From Thalassotalea piscium (lineage in GTDB: Bacteria; Pseudomonadota; Gammaproteobacteria; Enterobacterales; Alteromonadaceae), in NCBI RefSeq assembly GCF_030295935.1, contig NZ_AP027362.1, positions 1,488,001-1,552,000 on the forward strand: a stretch of 64,000 bases of DNA, given 5' to 3'. The notes under the pieces were generated by a model. It worked only from the letters and a program-made list of their open reading frames with translations, was not told the origin of the DNA and made no database searches. A program made the translations under genes and the position numbers. Below, piece after piece: positions 54,334-63,982 of the stretch. Positions within the stretch are counted from its first letter, which is position 1, and each line of letters begins with the position of its first letter.

Positions 54334-56200
54334 GCTCAGGTTTGCCGATATAAAAGCCTTGGCAACCGTCAATAAATAACTTCTCTAGCGTAAACTTTTC
54401 TTCTTGTGTTTCGACACTCTCAGCTAATACAGTAATACTTAGGCGATGAGCTAAATCAACCATTAACCTCAAGAAGTATTGGTTGTTTTTATCTTCATCA
54501 ATATCACGTGTATAAGTGCTATCCATTTTTATGAAGTCTGGTTTTAAATCTCTGAAAAATTTAAAAGAGGTTAAACCAACCCCAAAACGTTCAACTGTTA
54601 AACGAGAACCGACACGGTGAACCATATCTATAAAGCGTTTACTTGTTTTAATGTTTTGCTGTAAACCATATTCAGTGATCTCGAAAACTAGCTTCGAAGC
54701 AATAGCTGAGTCTTTAAGTAATCGACGTTCTAACCAAATTAAAAAGTGTTCATCATGAATAGTCCTTGCACTGAGATTTATACCAAAATGATGGTCAGAC
54801 ATATTCTTTTGTTTTATTTCTTCAATCGCTCGATCAACAATCATGCGGTCAATTGCTACAATTTTATCTAATTTTTCAGCCATAGCGATAAATGATGCCG
54901 TAGGTAGCATTTCATCATTTGAATTAAGAAACCTTGCCAACACTTCACTATAAACTTTATTATTTCGGCTACTTGGTTTTATATGCTGAACCAGCAACGT
55001 TACTCGTTGGTTTTCTATAACGCTATCAATCTCTTGACGCCAGTTTTGATTGCCATAACTGGCGCTACTACTTTCTAATATTTCGCTGTCTTTTTGCGCA
55101 TACCACGCATTAATTTTTTTGGTTTGCGCAATGCTAATACCTGTGTCAACTAACGCTAAAAGTTCACCTAGCGGTTTGTCTGTATCAAAAGCAACAAGAC
55201 CTGTATAGGCAACTGAGTCTAAATCTGAGGCTTGCTGGTAATGGTTAAACTGGTCTGTAAGTAACTGAGCGTATCGTTCAGCTTCCTGCATTTTTACGTT
55301 GGGCAAAATAGTGGCAAAGTCAGAGCTATTTAGGCGAAACAATTGTGCACCTTGATAACGTGCTACTGTACTTTTCATGATATCAGCGACTTTACAAATA
55401 TAATTGTCACCTTCATTGTAGCCATGTATTTGGTTAATGGTTTGTAATTCAGAACAGCGTGTAATGGTCAAAACACCAAATTTTACCGATTCATTTTGTT
55501 GATCAAAAAACTGCACAAATCGACTTCTATTATCAAGTTGTGTTAGCGGCTCTACATAAGCTTCTTTTTCAAGTTTTGAAGTACCCTCAATATGTTTGTT
55601 AAGTAGTGCTTGTAGATCAGTTAATATAGTTTGAATACTTGGTAGATTTATTACCCCACTGTATTTACTATCTTTTTGCTTTGTATTAGGGCTTATAATG
55701 CGATTTATGCCTAGTTTAATTTGTTCACTAACTTGGGTGATCACTTTTGTGTAGCGATTTAAACTTAACCAACCTGCAATAATGGAGGCAACAATGCTAA
55801 ATACAAACACAGCTATAATAAAGGACATCAGAAAGTTAATTTCGTTAGTGACACTTATCTGAAAGTTAATTGATAAGTTATCCTTCGTTGTTAAGCTTGT
55901 ACGGCTAGGTAGAAGAAACTCTTCAAAAAAAGATAACGGCTTAGCTATCGCTAATAACGCATCTTGCTTGCTATTTTTTATAATTAAGGTTTTATAGTTA
56001 AAAGCACTGTTTAAGTGATTAAATAATTGCTGATATTCAATGTTTTCTATCGCTGTAATTTGAGTCAATAACACCCTGTGTTGCTGCTGTTGCTCAATAA
56101 AAAGTTGTTGAACTAAAAATACAGCAATGGCTGAAGTTGCTAAACTAAATAATAAGCCAAATATAATATTGCGAAATAACAACTGCGAATATGTATACAT
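54326..56200 (-). CDS. LapD-like c-di-GMP receptor with degenerate GGDEF and EAL domains
   Basis: 624 residues: membrane helix about 10-31, a periplasmic LapD/MoxY-like domain (about 32-118), second helix about 120-145, a HAMP-like linker, then GGDEF-like (about 215-375) and EAL-like (about 385-624) domains. The GGDEF signature is replaced by LNSSDFATI, and the EAL motif by EVLARF. The catalytic DDFGTG loop reads ERFGVG, although ESVE and the Asn of INLSA remain, so enzymatic activity is unlikely. In Pseudomonas, LapD uses such domains to bind c-di-GMP and sequester the protease LapG; no lapG or large adhesin gene is adjacent. Confidence 0.8.
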   Translation of the reverse strand: MYTYSQLLFRNIIFGLLFSLATSAIAVFLVQQLFIEQQQQHRVLLTQITAIENIEYQQLFNHLNSAFNYKTLIIKNSKQDALLAIAKPLSFFEEFLLPSRTSLTTKDNLSINFQISVTNEINFLMSFIIAVFVFSIVASIIAGWLSLNRYTKVITQVSEQIKLGINRIISPNTKQKDSKYSGVINLPSIQTILTDLQALLNKHIEGTSKLEKEAYVEPLTQLDNRSRFVQFFDQQNESVKFGVLTITRCSELQTINQIHGYNEGDNYICKVADIMKSTVARYQGAQLFRLNSSDFATILPNVKMQEAERYAQLLTDQFNHYQQASDLDSVAYTGLVAFDTDKPLGELLALVDTGISIAQTKKINAWYAQKDSEILESSSASYGNQNWRQEIDSVIENQRVTLLVQHIKPSSRNNKVYSEVLARFLNSNDEMLPTASFIAMAEKLDKIVAIDRMIVDRAIEEIKQKNMSDHHFGINLSARTIHDEHFLIWLERRLLKDSAIASKLVFEITEYGLQQNIKTSKRFIDMVHRVGSRLTVERFGVGLTSFKFFRDLKPDFIKMDSTYTRDIDEDKNNQYFLRLMVDLAHRLSITVLAESVETQEEKFTLEKLFIDGCQGFYIGKPEPI

Positions 56201-56401
56201 AGTTAACCTTGCATTCTTAAATTATTATAAATTAGTGCGATCTAGCGCTATAAGTTAGATTAATTCAATTGACTGAATAAGCAACTAAATTGTGTGTAAA
56301 AATACTTTTTTCTACATGTATTCAGATATTAAGTGCATTTATAGCATGATTAGTGGCTATTTCCTAAGCGAAATGTATTAGAGCAACTAGATAGCTGTAA
56401 T

Positions 56402-56640
56402 ATTACTTAACCTGAGTTTTGGACAACGGATGTGCGTGCGCTACCTATAAAGCTATATTTTTCAATTGTTTTTGTTAATTTAGTCGTATTTTTATTGGTT
56501 ATGTATCAATGTTATAAGTTTGAGTGAATCAAGGCGAGTTTGCGTACTTAATCTCGAGCTATTACTAGTAGGTTTAACGCAGGTACGCGCAAAAGTCGTG
56601 ACATTGACGTGCATAGCTTATCCAGAGCTCAGGTTACTTA
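56402..56640. repeat. CCTGAG-family inverted-repeat element, copy d
   Basis: The left end TTACTTAACCTGAGTTTTGG and the right end (TTATCCAGAGCTCAGG) are inverted relative to each other and match the family; about 240 bases in total. The remaining parts of 56201-56780 have no gene, tRNA or other structure that I can support. Confidence 0.7.
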
Positions 56641-56780
56641 TATACAAATACTGGTAGTAGTGCTTATTTATAGTAAGCATAGTAAAAATCATAGCTATTT
56701 GTTGGATCAAGCATTTACTATGGGGTTGGGTTGTAAATTGCGACTTTATCGAAGCTGCAGTGGATATATTTGATTTGGTC

Positions 56781-56809
56781 TTGCGTAATGACTCGCTTCA
56801 CTATATAAT
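56781..56809 (+). promoter_or_regulatory. Strong sigma-70 promoter upstream of rimP
   Basis: TTGCGT and TATAAT with exactly 17 bases between them, followed by a GC-rich TCGCGGC discriminator of the kind seen at stable-RNA and growth-rate-controlled promoters. It is the best-looking promoter in the window. It lies about 340 bases before rimP and is the likely main promoter of the rimP-nusA-infB operon or of a small RNA. Confidence 0.75.
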
Positions 56810-56815
56810 TCGCGG

Positions 56816-56950
56816 CATCAAAATATAGCAATATGTCACTGTAGAGTTAAAGGGTAACCTTTAAATTTATTATTGTTATCGCAAATAAATTACGTTTTTA
56901 TTTGTTGTCGTGGGTTCAGTGAATAAAGCCCCGAATTTTGGGGTTTTTTT
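56816..56950 (+). ncRNA. Candidate small RNA or attenuated leader of the rimP operon
   Basis: From the promoter's expected start (about 56816) to the terminator at 56925-56950 (CCCC / GGGG stem flanked by AAA and T7) there is no ORF. Other possible stems are AAAGGGTAACCTTT at about 56850 and CAAATAAA / TTTATTTG at 56882-56904. Either a short non-coding RNA is made, or transcription into rimP is regulated by read-through. In E. coli metY occupies this position, but I find no tRNA fold here. Confidence 0.5.
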
Positions 56951-57027
56951 GTATCTTACGATTGGTGAGATACGTAAAATCAATATTACTGTTGGGCTAT
57001 TAGCCCTTTTTTTGTTTATGGACTTTT

Positions 57028-57127
57028 ATACCAATTGGACTAAGTAATTACACGGCTTAGCAATGTATTAACAGACTTTAATGGCCTTGTTACATTAAAG
57101 TAGTCAATTGATTAGTCCAAGTGGTAT
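57028..57127. repeat. ATACCA-bounded 100-bp inverted-repeat element ahead of rimP
   Basis: Ends ATACCAATTGGACTAA and its near-complement TTAGTCCAAGTGGTAT, with pairing extending further inward. It ends 20 bases before the rimP start codon, so it is transcribed in the operon leader and could fold next to the ribosome-binding site. A relative of the ATACCA elements elsewhere. Confidence 0.72.
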
Positions 57128-57147
57128 CTATTTATTGGAGAAGTTGA

Positions 57148-57606
57148 TTGGCTAAGTTTGAGCATAAATTAACAGATATGTTACGTCCTGCTGTAGAAGA
57201 GGTAGGAAAAGAATTACTTGGGGTTGAATTTATTAGTGCAGGTAAACATTCAATTCTACGAATATTTATTGACCATGAAAATGGCATTAATGTTGATGAT
57301 TGTGCAGAAGTTAGCCGCCAAGTAGGCGCTATTTTGGATGTTGAAGATCCTATTAGTACTGAATATAGCTTGGAAATTTCATCGCCAGGACTCGATCGAC
57401 CATTGTTCGATTTACCTCATTTTCAAGAGGTTGTTGGTGAAACTATTAATGTAAAGGTTTCAATGCCACTTAATGGTCGAAGAAAATTTAAGGGCAAGTT
57501 AGTGTCTATTGAAAATGACACCTTGATAATAAAAGTTGATGGCGAAGAGTATGAGCTTGTCTTTAGCAACATAGACAAAGCAAATCTTGTACCTAATTTT
57601 GAATAA
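57148..57606 (+). CDS. rimP: RimP, ribosome maturation factor
   Basis: 152-residue factor needed for maturation of the 30S subunit, near S12/S5. LLGVEFISAGKHSILRIFID and the highly conserved SLEISSPGLDRPLFDLPHF are visible. The start is a TTG at 57148 behind TTGGAGAA; no nearby ATG aligns better. It is the first gene of the rimP-nusA-infB-rbfA-truB cluster, 40 bases before nusA. Confidence 0.95.
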   Translation: MAKFEHKLTDMLRPAVEEVGKELLGVEFISAGKHSILRIFIDHENGINVDDCAEVSRQVGAILDVEDPISTEYSLEISSPGLDRPLFDLPHFQEVVGETINVKVSMPLNGRRKFKGKLVSIENDTLIIKVDGEEYELVFSNIDKANLVPNFE

Positions 57607-57645
57607 TTAATTTGAATTAAAACGAATAACGTAAGGCTAAAAAGC

Positions 57646-59142
57646 ATGAGTAAAGAAATATTACTAGTTGTAGATGCCGTATCTAATGAAAAAGCATTAC
57701 CTCGTGAAAGTATTTTTGAGGCAATGGAAACCGCTTTAGAAACTGCCACTAAGAAAAAATATGAAGGCGACATTACAGTCAGAGTAAGCATTGATCGCAA
57801 AACCGGTGAATTTGACACTTTTCGTCGTTGGTTAGTTGTTGATGACTCAGATGAGCCAGTTGAACATCCATATTCAGAAATTGGATTGGCTGCAGCACAA
57901 TATGATGATCCAGAACTTAACGTGGGTGACTATGCTGAAGAGCAAATTCCTTCAGTAACTTTTGACCGTATTACGACACAAACAGCTAAGCAAGTTATTG
58001 TACAGAAAGTACGTGAAGCAGAGCGCGCTTTAATCGTTGATGCATACCAAGACCAAGTCGGTGAGATAATTACTGGCGTTGTTAAAAAGGCAAGCAGAGA
58101 CAGCATAATTCTAGACTTAGGTAATAACGCTGAAGCGATTATTTATCGTGATGATATGTTACCTCGTGAAGTGTTTCGACCAGGCGATAGAGTACGTGGT
58201 TTACTTTACGCAATAAAACCAGAAGCACGTGGGGCTCAATTGTTTGTTAGTCGCACAAAGCCAGAAATGCTAATTGAACTTTTCCGCGTAGAAGTGCCAG
58301 AAATTGGTGAAGAAATGCTGGAAATTAAAGGTGCAGCTCGTGATCCAGGTTCACGCGCTAAAATTGCTGTTAAAAGCAACGATAAGCGTATTGACCCAGT
58401 GGGCGCATGTGTTGGAATGCGAGGTTCTCGCGTCCAAGCCGTTTCAGGAGAATTAGGTGGCGAACGTGTAGATATCGTTTTATACGATGATAACCCTGCA
58501 CAATTTGTTATCAATGCAATGGCACCAGCTGAAGTTGCTTCAATCATTGTTGATGAAGACAAAGGCACCATGGATATTGCTGTAGAAGAAAGTAATTTAG
58601 CTATGGCTATTGGCCGTAGCGGTCAGAACGTACGTTTAGCTAGTCAATTAACAGGTTGGGAACTAAACGTGATGACGGTTGATGCAATGAATGAAAAGCA
58701 TCAAGCGGAAACAGATAAAGTGCTTTCATTATTTACAGATAAACTTGATATAGATGAAGATTTTGCCACATTACTTGCTGATGAAGGTTTTACTTCATTA
58801 GAAGAAATAGCCTATGTGCCAGTATCTGAATTATTAGAAATTAACGGTATGGACGAAGATATCGTTGAAGAGTTAAGAGAAAGAGCCAAAGCAGCTCTAA
58901 CAACACAAGCATTAGCAAGTGAAGAATCACTTGAAAATGCGGAACCTGCTGAAGATCTTCTAAACCTTGAAGGTTTAGAGCGTCATTTAGCATTTGTGCT
59001 AGCAAGTCGTGGAATTATTACACTAGAAGACTTAGCTGAACAAGGTGTTGATGAAATAGCTGATATTGACGAACTAGATGAAGCGAAGGCCGGTGAACTT
59101 ATCATGGCAGCTCGCAACATTTGTTGGTTTAACGAAGAATAA
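57646..59142 (+). CDS. nusA: NusA, transcription termination/antitermination factor
   Basis: 498 residues, close to the E. coli length (495). The N-terminal RNA-polymerase-binding domain (about 1-125) is followed by S1 (about 135-200, [24 protein letters not shown]), KH1 and KH2 ([20 protein letters not shown] and [21 protein letters not shown]), and two C-terminal acidic repeats (about 365-495) that bind the alpha C-terminal domain or lambda N. It promotes pausing and termination and participates in rRNA antitermination. Confidence 0.97.
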   Translation: MSKEILLVVDAVSNEKALPRESIFEAMETALETATKKKYEGDITVRVSIDRKTGEFDTFRRWLVVDDSDEPVEHPYSEIGLAAAQYDDPELNVGDYAEEQIPSVTFDRITTQTAKQVIVQKVREAERALIVDAYQDQVGEIITGVVKKASRDSIILDLGNNAEAIIYRDDMLPREVFRPGDRVRGLLYAIKPEARGAQLFVSRTKPEMLIELFRVEVPEIGEEMLEIKGAARDPGSRAKIAVKSNDKRIDPVGACVGMRGSRVQAVSGELGGERVDIVLYDDNPAQFVINAMAPAEVASIIVDEDKGTMDIAVEESNLAMAIGRSGQNVRLASQLTGWELNVMTVDAMNEKHQAETDKVLSLFTDKLDIDEDFATLLADEGFTSLEEIAYVPVSELLEINGMDEDIVEELRERAKAALTTQALASEESLENAEPAEDLLNLEGLERHLAFVLASRGIITLEDLAEQGVDEIADIDELDEAKAGELIMAARNICWFNEE

Positions 59143-59166
59143 CTATAGCCGGGAGAACTTAATAAG

Positions 59167-61821
59167 ATGGCAGATGTAACTGTAGAAGAGCTCGCCAAAG
59201 ACATTGGCGCACCGGTTGAGAGATTAGTGAGCCAATTGGCAAACATTGGAATGAAGAAGTCAGCTTCTGATTCAATCACTCAAAAAGAAAAAGAAGCACT
59301 TTTAGATCATTTGAAAAAGCAACACGGTGACGAGACATCATCAGAGCCAAGTAAAATGACGTTAAGTCGTAAGAAGAAATCAACGTTAGTGCTAGGTAGC
59401 GGTAGTAAAGCTAAGTCAGTACAAGTTGAAGTACGTAAAAAACGTACTTATGTTAAACGTACTGATATTGAAGAGCAACAAATCGCAGAAGCCGAAGAGA
59501 AAGCTCGTTTAGAAGCAGAAGCGAAAGCTGCTGAAGAAGCTAAGGCAAAAGCGGAAGCTGAAGCTAAAGCAATTGAAGAAGCAAGAGCAAGAGCCAATGC
59601 AGAAGCTGCTGCGAAAGCTAAAGCAAAAGCCGAGGCAGATGCTAAAGCAAAAGAAGCGGCTAAAGCTAAAGCAAAAGCTGTAGAAAAGCCAGCAGCACCC
59701 GCAGAAAGCGATGAAGCTAAAAAACTACGTTTAGCTGCTGAAAAAGAAGCAGAGGCAAAAGCAGAAGCGGAAGCTAAAGCCGCTGCTGAAGCTGCTAAAA
59801 AGCTTGCAGAAGAAAACGAAGGTCGTTGGAAAGAGCAAGAAGCTGAACGTAAAAAACATGAAAATGATATTGTTCATTTAACTTCTTCTAAATATGCGCA
59901 AGAAGCTGAAGATAAAGTTGACTCTGAAGATGAAGGTTCACGCCGTCGTCGTAAGAAAAAAGCAGCTCAAGACAATAGAAACAATAAGTTTGGTAAAGGT
60001 AAAGGTAAGAAAACTTTATCCGCACCACAAAGTTTACAACATGGCTTTCAAAAGCCTGCAGAAACTAAGCTTAATGAAGTACGAATAGGTGAAACAATTT
60101 CTGTTGCTGAATTAGCAAACAAAATGTCAGTTAAAGGTGCTGAAGTTGTTAAGGTGATGTTTAAAATGGGTGCTATGGCAACCATAAATCAGGTAATTGA
60201 CCAAGAAACTGCAGCTTTGGTTGCAGAAGAAATGGGACGCGAAGTGGTGCTTGTTAAAGAAAATGCACTAGAAGAAGCGGTATTGTCTGATCGTGGTGAT
60301 TCTGGTGAAGCTATTACAAGAGCACCTGTTGTAACTATTATGGGACACGTTGACCATGGTAAAACATCATTACTTGATTATATACGTGAAGCAAAAGTAG
60401 CTTCAGGCGAAGCTGGTGGTATTACACAGCATATTGGTGCATATCACGTAGAAACAGGTCATGGAATGATCACTTTCTTAGATACTCCAGGTCATGCTGC
60501 GTTTACTGCAATGCGTGCTCGTGGTGCTAAAGCAACAGATATTGTTGTTATTGTTGTTGCTGCTGACGATGGTGTAATGCCTCAAACAATTGAAGCTATT
60601 CAGCATGCTAAAGCCTCTGAATCACCTATTATTATTGCTGTTAATAAGATGGATAAAGAAACTGCAGACCCTGATCGTGTAAAAAGTGAGTTATCACAGC
60701 ACGATGTTCTTTCTGAAGAGTGGGGTGGTGAGGTTCAATTTGTTCATGTTTCAGCAAAAACTGGTTTAGGTATTGATGACTTACTTGATGCTGTATTACT
60801 TCAGTCAGAAGTACTAGAGCTTACTGCTGTTGTTGATAAAATGGCAAGTGGTGTTGTAGTTGAGTCTAAACTTGATAAAGGCCGTGGTCCAGTGGCTACA
60901 ATACTTGTTCAAGAAGGTACATTAAATCAGGGCGATATTGTGTTATGTGGTTTAGAGTATGGCCGTGTAAGAGCAATGCGTGATGAGTTAGGTAGAGACA
61001 TTAAAACAGCGGGTCCTTCAATTCCTGTAGAAATTCTTGGTTTAAGTGGTGTTCCACAATCAGGTGATGAAGCAACTGTTGTTAAAGATGAAAAGAAAGC
61101 ACGTGAAGTAGCACTTTATCGTCAAGGTAAATTCCGTGACGTTAAGTTAGCGCGTCAGCAAAAAGCTAAGCTTGAGAATATGTTCTCAGACATGGCTGAA
61201 GGCGATGTGTCTGAAGTGAACGTAGTACTTAAGTCCGACGTTCAAGGCTCTTTAGAAGCAATTTCAGATTCTTTAGTTAAATTGTCAACCGATGAAGTTA
61301 AAGTTAAAATTATTGGCTCTGGTGTTGGTGGTATTACTGAAACCGATGCGTCATTAGCTGCTGCTTCAAACGCTATTGTTGTTGGTTTTAACGTGCGAGC
61401 AGATGCTGCAGCACGTAAAGTAATAGAAACTGAAAACCTAGATTTACGTTACTACAGCATTATTTATCAATTAATTGACGAAGTTAAGCAAGCAATGAGC
61501 GGCATGCTTGCGCCAGAGTTTAGACAAGAAATTATTGGTCTTGCTCAAGTGCGTGATGTGTTTAAATCACCGAAAATTGGTGCAATTGCTGGCTGTATGG
61601 TAACTGAAGGTATTATAAAACGTAGCGCACCTATTCGTGTATTACGTGATAATATTGTTATCTACGAGGGTGAACTAGAATCATTACGTCGTTTTAAAGA
61701 TGATGTACAAGAAGTTCGTAACGGTACTGAATGTGGTATTGGTGTTAAGAACTATAATGACGTTAAAGTGGGTGACCAAATCGAAGTATTTGAAACGGTT
61801 GAAATTCAACGCACGTTATAA
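59167..61821 (+). CDS. infB: InfB, translation initiation factor IF-2
   Basis: 884-residue GTPase that brings fMet-tRNA to the 30S subunit. The N-terminal IF2-N domain starts [20 protein letters not shown] long Ala/Lys/Glu coiled region (about 95-230) follows, then a second IF2-N module ([19 protein letters not shown]). The G domain begins [17 protein letters not shown] (G1) with DTPGHAAF (G3) and NKMDK (G4); the C-terminal domains contain [18 protein letters not shown]. Alternative internal starts, as in E. coli, are possible but not evident. Confidence 0.97.
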   Translation: MADVTVEELAKDIGAPVERLVSQLANIGMKKSASDSITQKEKEALLDHLKKQHGDETSSEPSKMTLSRKKKSTLVLGSGSKAKSVQVEVRKKRTYVKRTDIEEQQIAEAEEKARLEAEAKAAEEAKAKAEAEAKAIEEARARANAEAAAKAKAKAEADAKAKEAAKAKAKAVEKPAAPAESDEAKKLRLAAEKEAEAKAEAEAKAAAEAAKKLAEENEGRWKEQEAERKKHENDIVHLTSSKYAQEAEDKVDSEDEGSRRRRKKKAAQDNRNNKFGKGKGKKTLSAPQSLQHGFQKPAETKLNEVRIGETISVAELANKMSVKGAEVVKVMFKMGAMATINQVIDQETAALVAEEMGREVVLVKENALEEAVLSDRGDSGEAITRAPVVTIMGHVDHGKTSLLDYIREAKVASGEAGGITQHIGAYHVETGHGMITFLDTPGHAAFTAMRARGAKATDIVVIVVAADDGVMPQTIEAIQHAKASESPIIIAVNKMDKETADPDRVKSELSQHDVLSEEWGGEVQFVHVSAKTGLGIDDLLDAVLLQSEVLELTAVVDKMASGVVVESKLDKGRGPVATILVQEGTLNQGDIVLCGLEYGRVRAMRDELGRDIKTAGPSIPVEILGLSGVPQSGDEATVVKDEKKAREVALYRQGKFRDVKLARQQKAKLENMFSDMAEGDVSEVNVVLKSDVQGSLEAISDSLVKLSTDEVKVKIIGSGVGGITETDASLAAASNAIVVGFNVRADAAARKVIETENLDLRYYSIIYQLIDEVKQAMSGMLAPEFRQEIIGLAQVRDVFKSPKIGAIAGCMVTEGIIKRSAPIRVLRDNIVIYEGELESLRRFKDDVQEVRNGTECGIGVKNYNDVKVGDQIEVFETVEIQRTL

Positions 61822-61851
61822 TTCTTTAATTTACGTTTAGTGTTTGAAAGG

Positions 61852-61911
61852 TGGGGGCTATGCCCCCATTTTAATCCCAATATTTACCCGTCGGTATTGT
61901 TGGGATTTTTA
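61852..61911 (+). terminator. Two hairpins between infB and rbfA
   Basis: First TGGGGGC / GCCCCCA around a very short loop with TTTTAA after it, then AATCCCAATA / TATTGTTGGGATT followed by TTTAATTT. Both resemble intrinsic terminators, yet rbfA follows in the same operon order, so they probably act as partial terminators or mRNA processing/stability elements that lower expression of rbfA and truB relative to infB. Confidence 0.6.
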
Positions 61912-61927
61912 ATTTATAGGAGTTCCC

Positions 61928-62338
61928 ATGGCAAGAGAATTTGCTCGTACCGATAGAGTCGGTCAAGAGATTCAAAAAGAAGTTGCGATGATCATTCAAC
62001 GAGAAGTAAAAGACCCTCGTTTAGGCATGGTAACGGTATCTGCAGTCGAGATCACTCGTGATCTTGCTTATGCTAAAATTTTTGTTACTTTCTTTACTTT
62101 AGAAGGGCAAAATATTGATGAATCAATAACTATTTTAAATGAAGCTGCTGGTTTTATTCGTACATTACTGGCTAAGCGTATTAAAGCGCGGATTATGCCT
62201 GAGCTAAGATTTATTTATGATCAGTCTATGGTTGAAGGTGTACGAATGTCGACATTGGTTGATCAAGCTGTGGCTGAAGATGAACGCCGCTCAGGTAGCG
62301 TAGAGTCTAAAGATGAAAACGATACAAAGGACGATTAA
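61928..62338 (+). CDS. rbfA: RbfA, 30S ribosome-binding factor
   Basis: 136 residues; KH-like cold-shock ribosome assembly factor acting on the 16S rRNA 5' region. [23 protein letters not shown] and the [11 protein letters not shown] segment are characteristic. The C-terminus is acidic (about 118-136). The ATG at 61928 follows TATAGGAG. It lies three bases from truB. Confidence 0.95.
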   Translation: MAREFARTDRVGQEIQKEVAMIIQREVKDPRLGMVTVSAVEITRDLAYAKIFVTFFTLEGQNIDESITILNEAAGFIRTLLAKRIKARIMPELRFIYDQSMVEGVRMSTLVDQAVAEDERRSGSVESKDENDTKDD

Positions 62339-62341
62339 TTA

Positions 62342-63298
62342 ATGGCTAAACGAAGAAAAGGCCGTCCGATCAATGGTGTGCTATTACTCGATAAGCCTTA
62401 TGAAATGTCCTCAAATCATGCATTACAGCAGGCAAAACGTATTTACTTTGCGCAAAAAGCAGGGCATACAGGCGCTTTAGACCCTTTAGCAACTGGAATG
62501 TTACCGATATGTTTTGGTGAGGGAACTAAGTTTTCACAGTTTTTATTAGATACTGATAAAACCTATCAAGTTACTGCAAAGCTTGGTATTCGCACAACTA
62601 CAAGTGATGCTGATGGTGAGGTTGTCAGTGAAAAAACTGTAGATGTGTCAGAACAACAGTTAAATAATGCATTAGAGACTTTTCGCGGTACAAGTAAACA
62701 AATCCCTTCAATGTATTCAGCTTTAAAATATCAAGGGCAACCTTTATATAAGTATGCACGAGAAGGTATTGAAGTCCCGCGTGAATCGCGTGATATTACA
62801 GTGTTTAGACTTGATCTACTCCGCTTTGAAGGGGATGAAGTTGATTTAGATATTCATGTCTCTAAAGGTACTTACATTCGTACCATTATTGATGACTTAG
62901 GTGAATTGCTAGGCTGTGGAGCACATGTTGCTCATTTGCGTCGAAGTGCAGTAGGTAATTATCCGACTGACAAAATGGTGACAATGGCACAACTAGAAAA
63001 GTTATTAGAACAAGCGAAAGCTGATGAAATAGCACCGTCAGTATTACTCGACCCGCTCTTATTACCAATGAACACAGCAGTAGATGGATTACCTGCAGTT
63101 TATATTGATGATATGTCAGCTAACTTTTTACGCCATGGTAACCCTGTACAAGCTTCTGGGGCACCAGCTGACGGCTTGGTACAAGTATATGTTACAGATA
63201 GCCAAAATGCTGAAGAGCACGAGTTTATTGGTGTTGGAGTAATAGATAATGACGGTTTAGTAGCACCCAAAAGAATAACCGTAGTAGAAGCTTTATAG
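62342..63298 (+). CDS. truB: TruB, tRNA pseudouridine-55 synthase
   Basis: 318 residues. The catalytic Asp is in [18 protein letters not shown], with [12 protein letters not shown] at the N-terminus, and [22 protein letters not shown] and the C-terminal PUA-like domain (about 245-318) follow. It makes the universal pseudouridine of the tRNA T-loop. It is the last of the five packed genes before rpsO, which has its own promoter. Confidence 0.96.
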   Translation: MAKRRKGRPINGVLLLDKPYEMSSNHALQQAKRIYFAQKAGHTGALDPLATGMLPICFGEGTKFSQFLLDTDKTYQVTAKLGIRTTTSDADGEVVSEKTVDVSEQQLNNALETFRGTSKQIPSMYSALKYQGQPLYKYAREGIEVPRESRDITVFRLDLLRFEGDEVDLDIHVSKGTYIRTIIDDLGELLGCGAHVAHLRRSAVGNYPTDKMVTMAQLEKLLEQAKADEIAPSVLLDPLLLPMNTAVDGLPAVYIDDMSANFLRHGNPVQASGAPADGLVQVYVTDSQNAEEHEFIGVGVIDNDGLVAPKRITVVEAL

Positions 63299-63325
63299 GC
63301 GCTAATGTTATAATTGATAAAAGAG

Positions 63326-63353
63326 TTGCTTTGGCTATTTATACTGGTAGAAT
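63326..63353 (+). promoter_or_regulatory. rpsO promoter
   Basis: TTGCTT and TAGAAT separated by 16 bases, followed by an ACGCGC discriminator, about 93 bases before the rpsO ATG. The long leader leaves room for the S15 autoregulatory structure known in other gammaproteobacteria; I have not tried to fold it. Confidence 0.65.
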
Positions 63354-63445
63354 ACGCGCTCTTCATTATCTTGCTGAATTAGTGTTTGGCTTGATAATAA
63401 TTTTTATACCTTCGGGTATTACTATTTAAACACTAAGGATTTATT

Positions 63446-63715
63446 ATGTCTTTAAACGCCGCTGAAAAAGCTGCTATCGTTGCTGAATATGCACAAAGTG
63501 AAGGTGATACAGGTTCACCAGAAGTACAAGTTGCTTTGTTAACTACACAAATCAACCACTTACAAGGTCACTTTAAAGCGCACATCCATGACCATCATTC
63601 ACGTCGTGGTTTATTACGTATGGTAAGCCAACGTCGTAAATTACTTGATTACTTAAAAGGCAAAAACGTTGAACGTTACACGTCTTTAATTGGTAAATTA
63701 GGTTTACGTCGTTAA
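63446..63715 (+). CDS. rpsO: RpsO, 30S ribosomal protein S15
   Basis: 89 residues, the standard length. [20 protein letters not shown] and [24 protein letters not shown] are diagnostic. S15 binds the central domain of 16S rRNA early in assembly. It is followed by a terminator at 63738 and then pnp, as in E. coli. Confidence 0.98.
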   Translation: MSLNAAEKAAIVAEYAQSEGDTGSPEVQVALLTTQINHLQGHFKAHIHDHHSRRGLLRMVSQRRKLLDYLKGKNVERYTSLIGKLGLRR

Positions 63716-63737
63716 TTTCGACACAAACAGAATCATT

Positions 63738-63763
63738 AAAAGGAGCCTATAGGCTCCTTTTTT
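63738..63763 (+). terminator. Terminator between rpsO and pnp
   Basis: The perfect stem AAAGGAGCC / GGCTCCTTT around TATA is followed by T's, 23 bases after rpsO. The stretch 63764-63982 has no ORF and should contain the pnp promoter and leader. Confidence 0.9.
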
Positions 63764-63982
63764 CTTTTAATACCCTTATAAAACTTAAAAACAAGCAATT
63801 TTACTTAATCTAACTGGCAAAAAGTGGCTAGGTAAGTATAATATGCCTGCGATTTTCAAATCGTATAAATTTTAATTGTAAATAATCCGAACTGTATAAT
63901 TATCTGTTGTTCTCAAGGGTTTACGTTGAGTCAATAAATAATTGTACAGATTGGATACATCCGAAAAAATAAGGAACAATTT

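Noticed and set aside
56816-56950. A tRNA (metY-like) upstream of rimP
   Set aside because: The position suggested it, but I could not find an acceptor stem, anticodon loop or T-loop (GGTTCGAATCC type); only a promoter and a terminator are visible.
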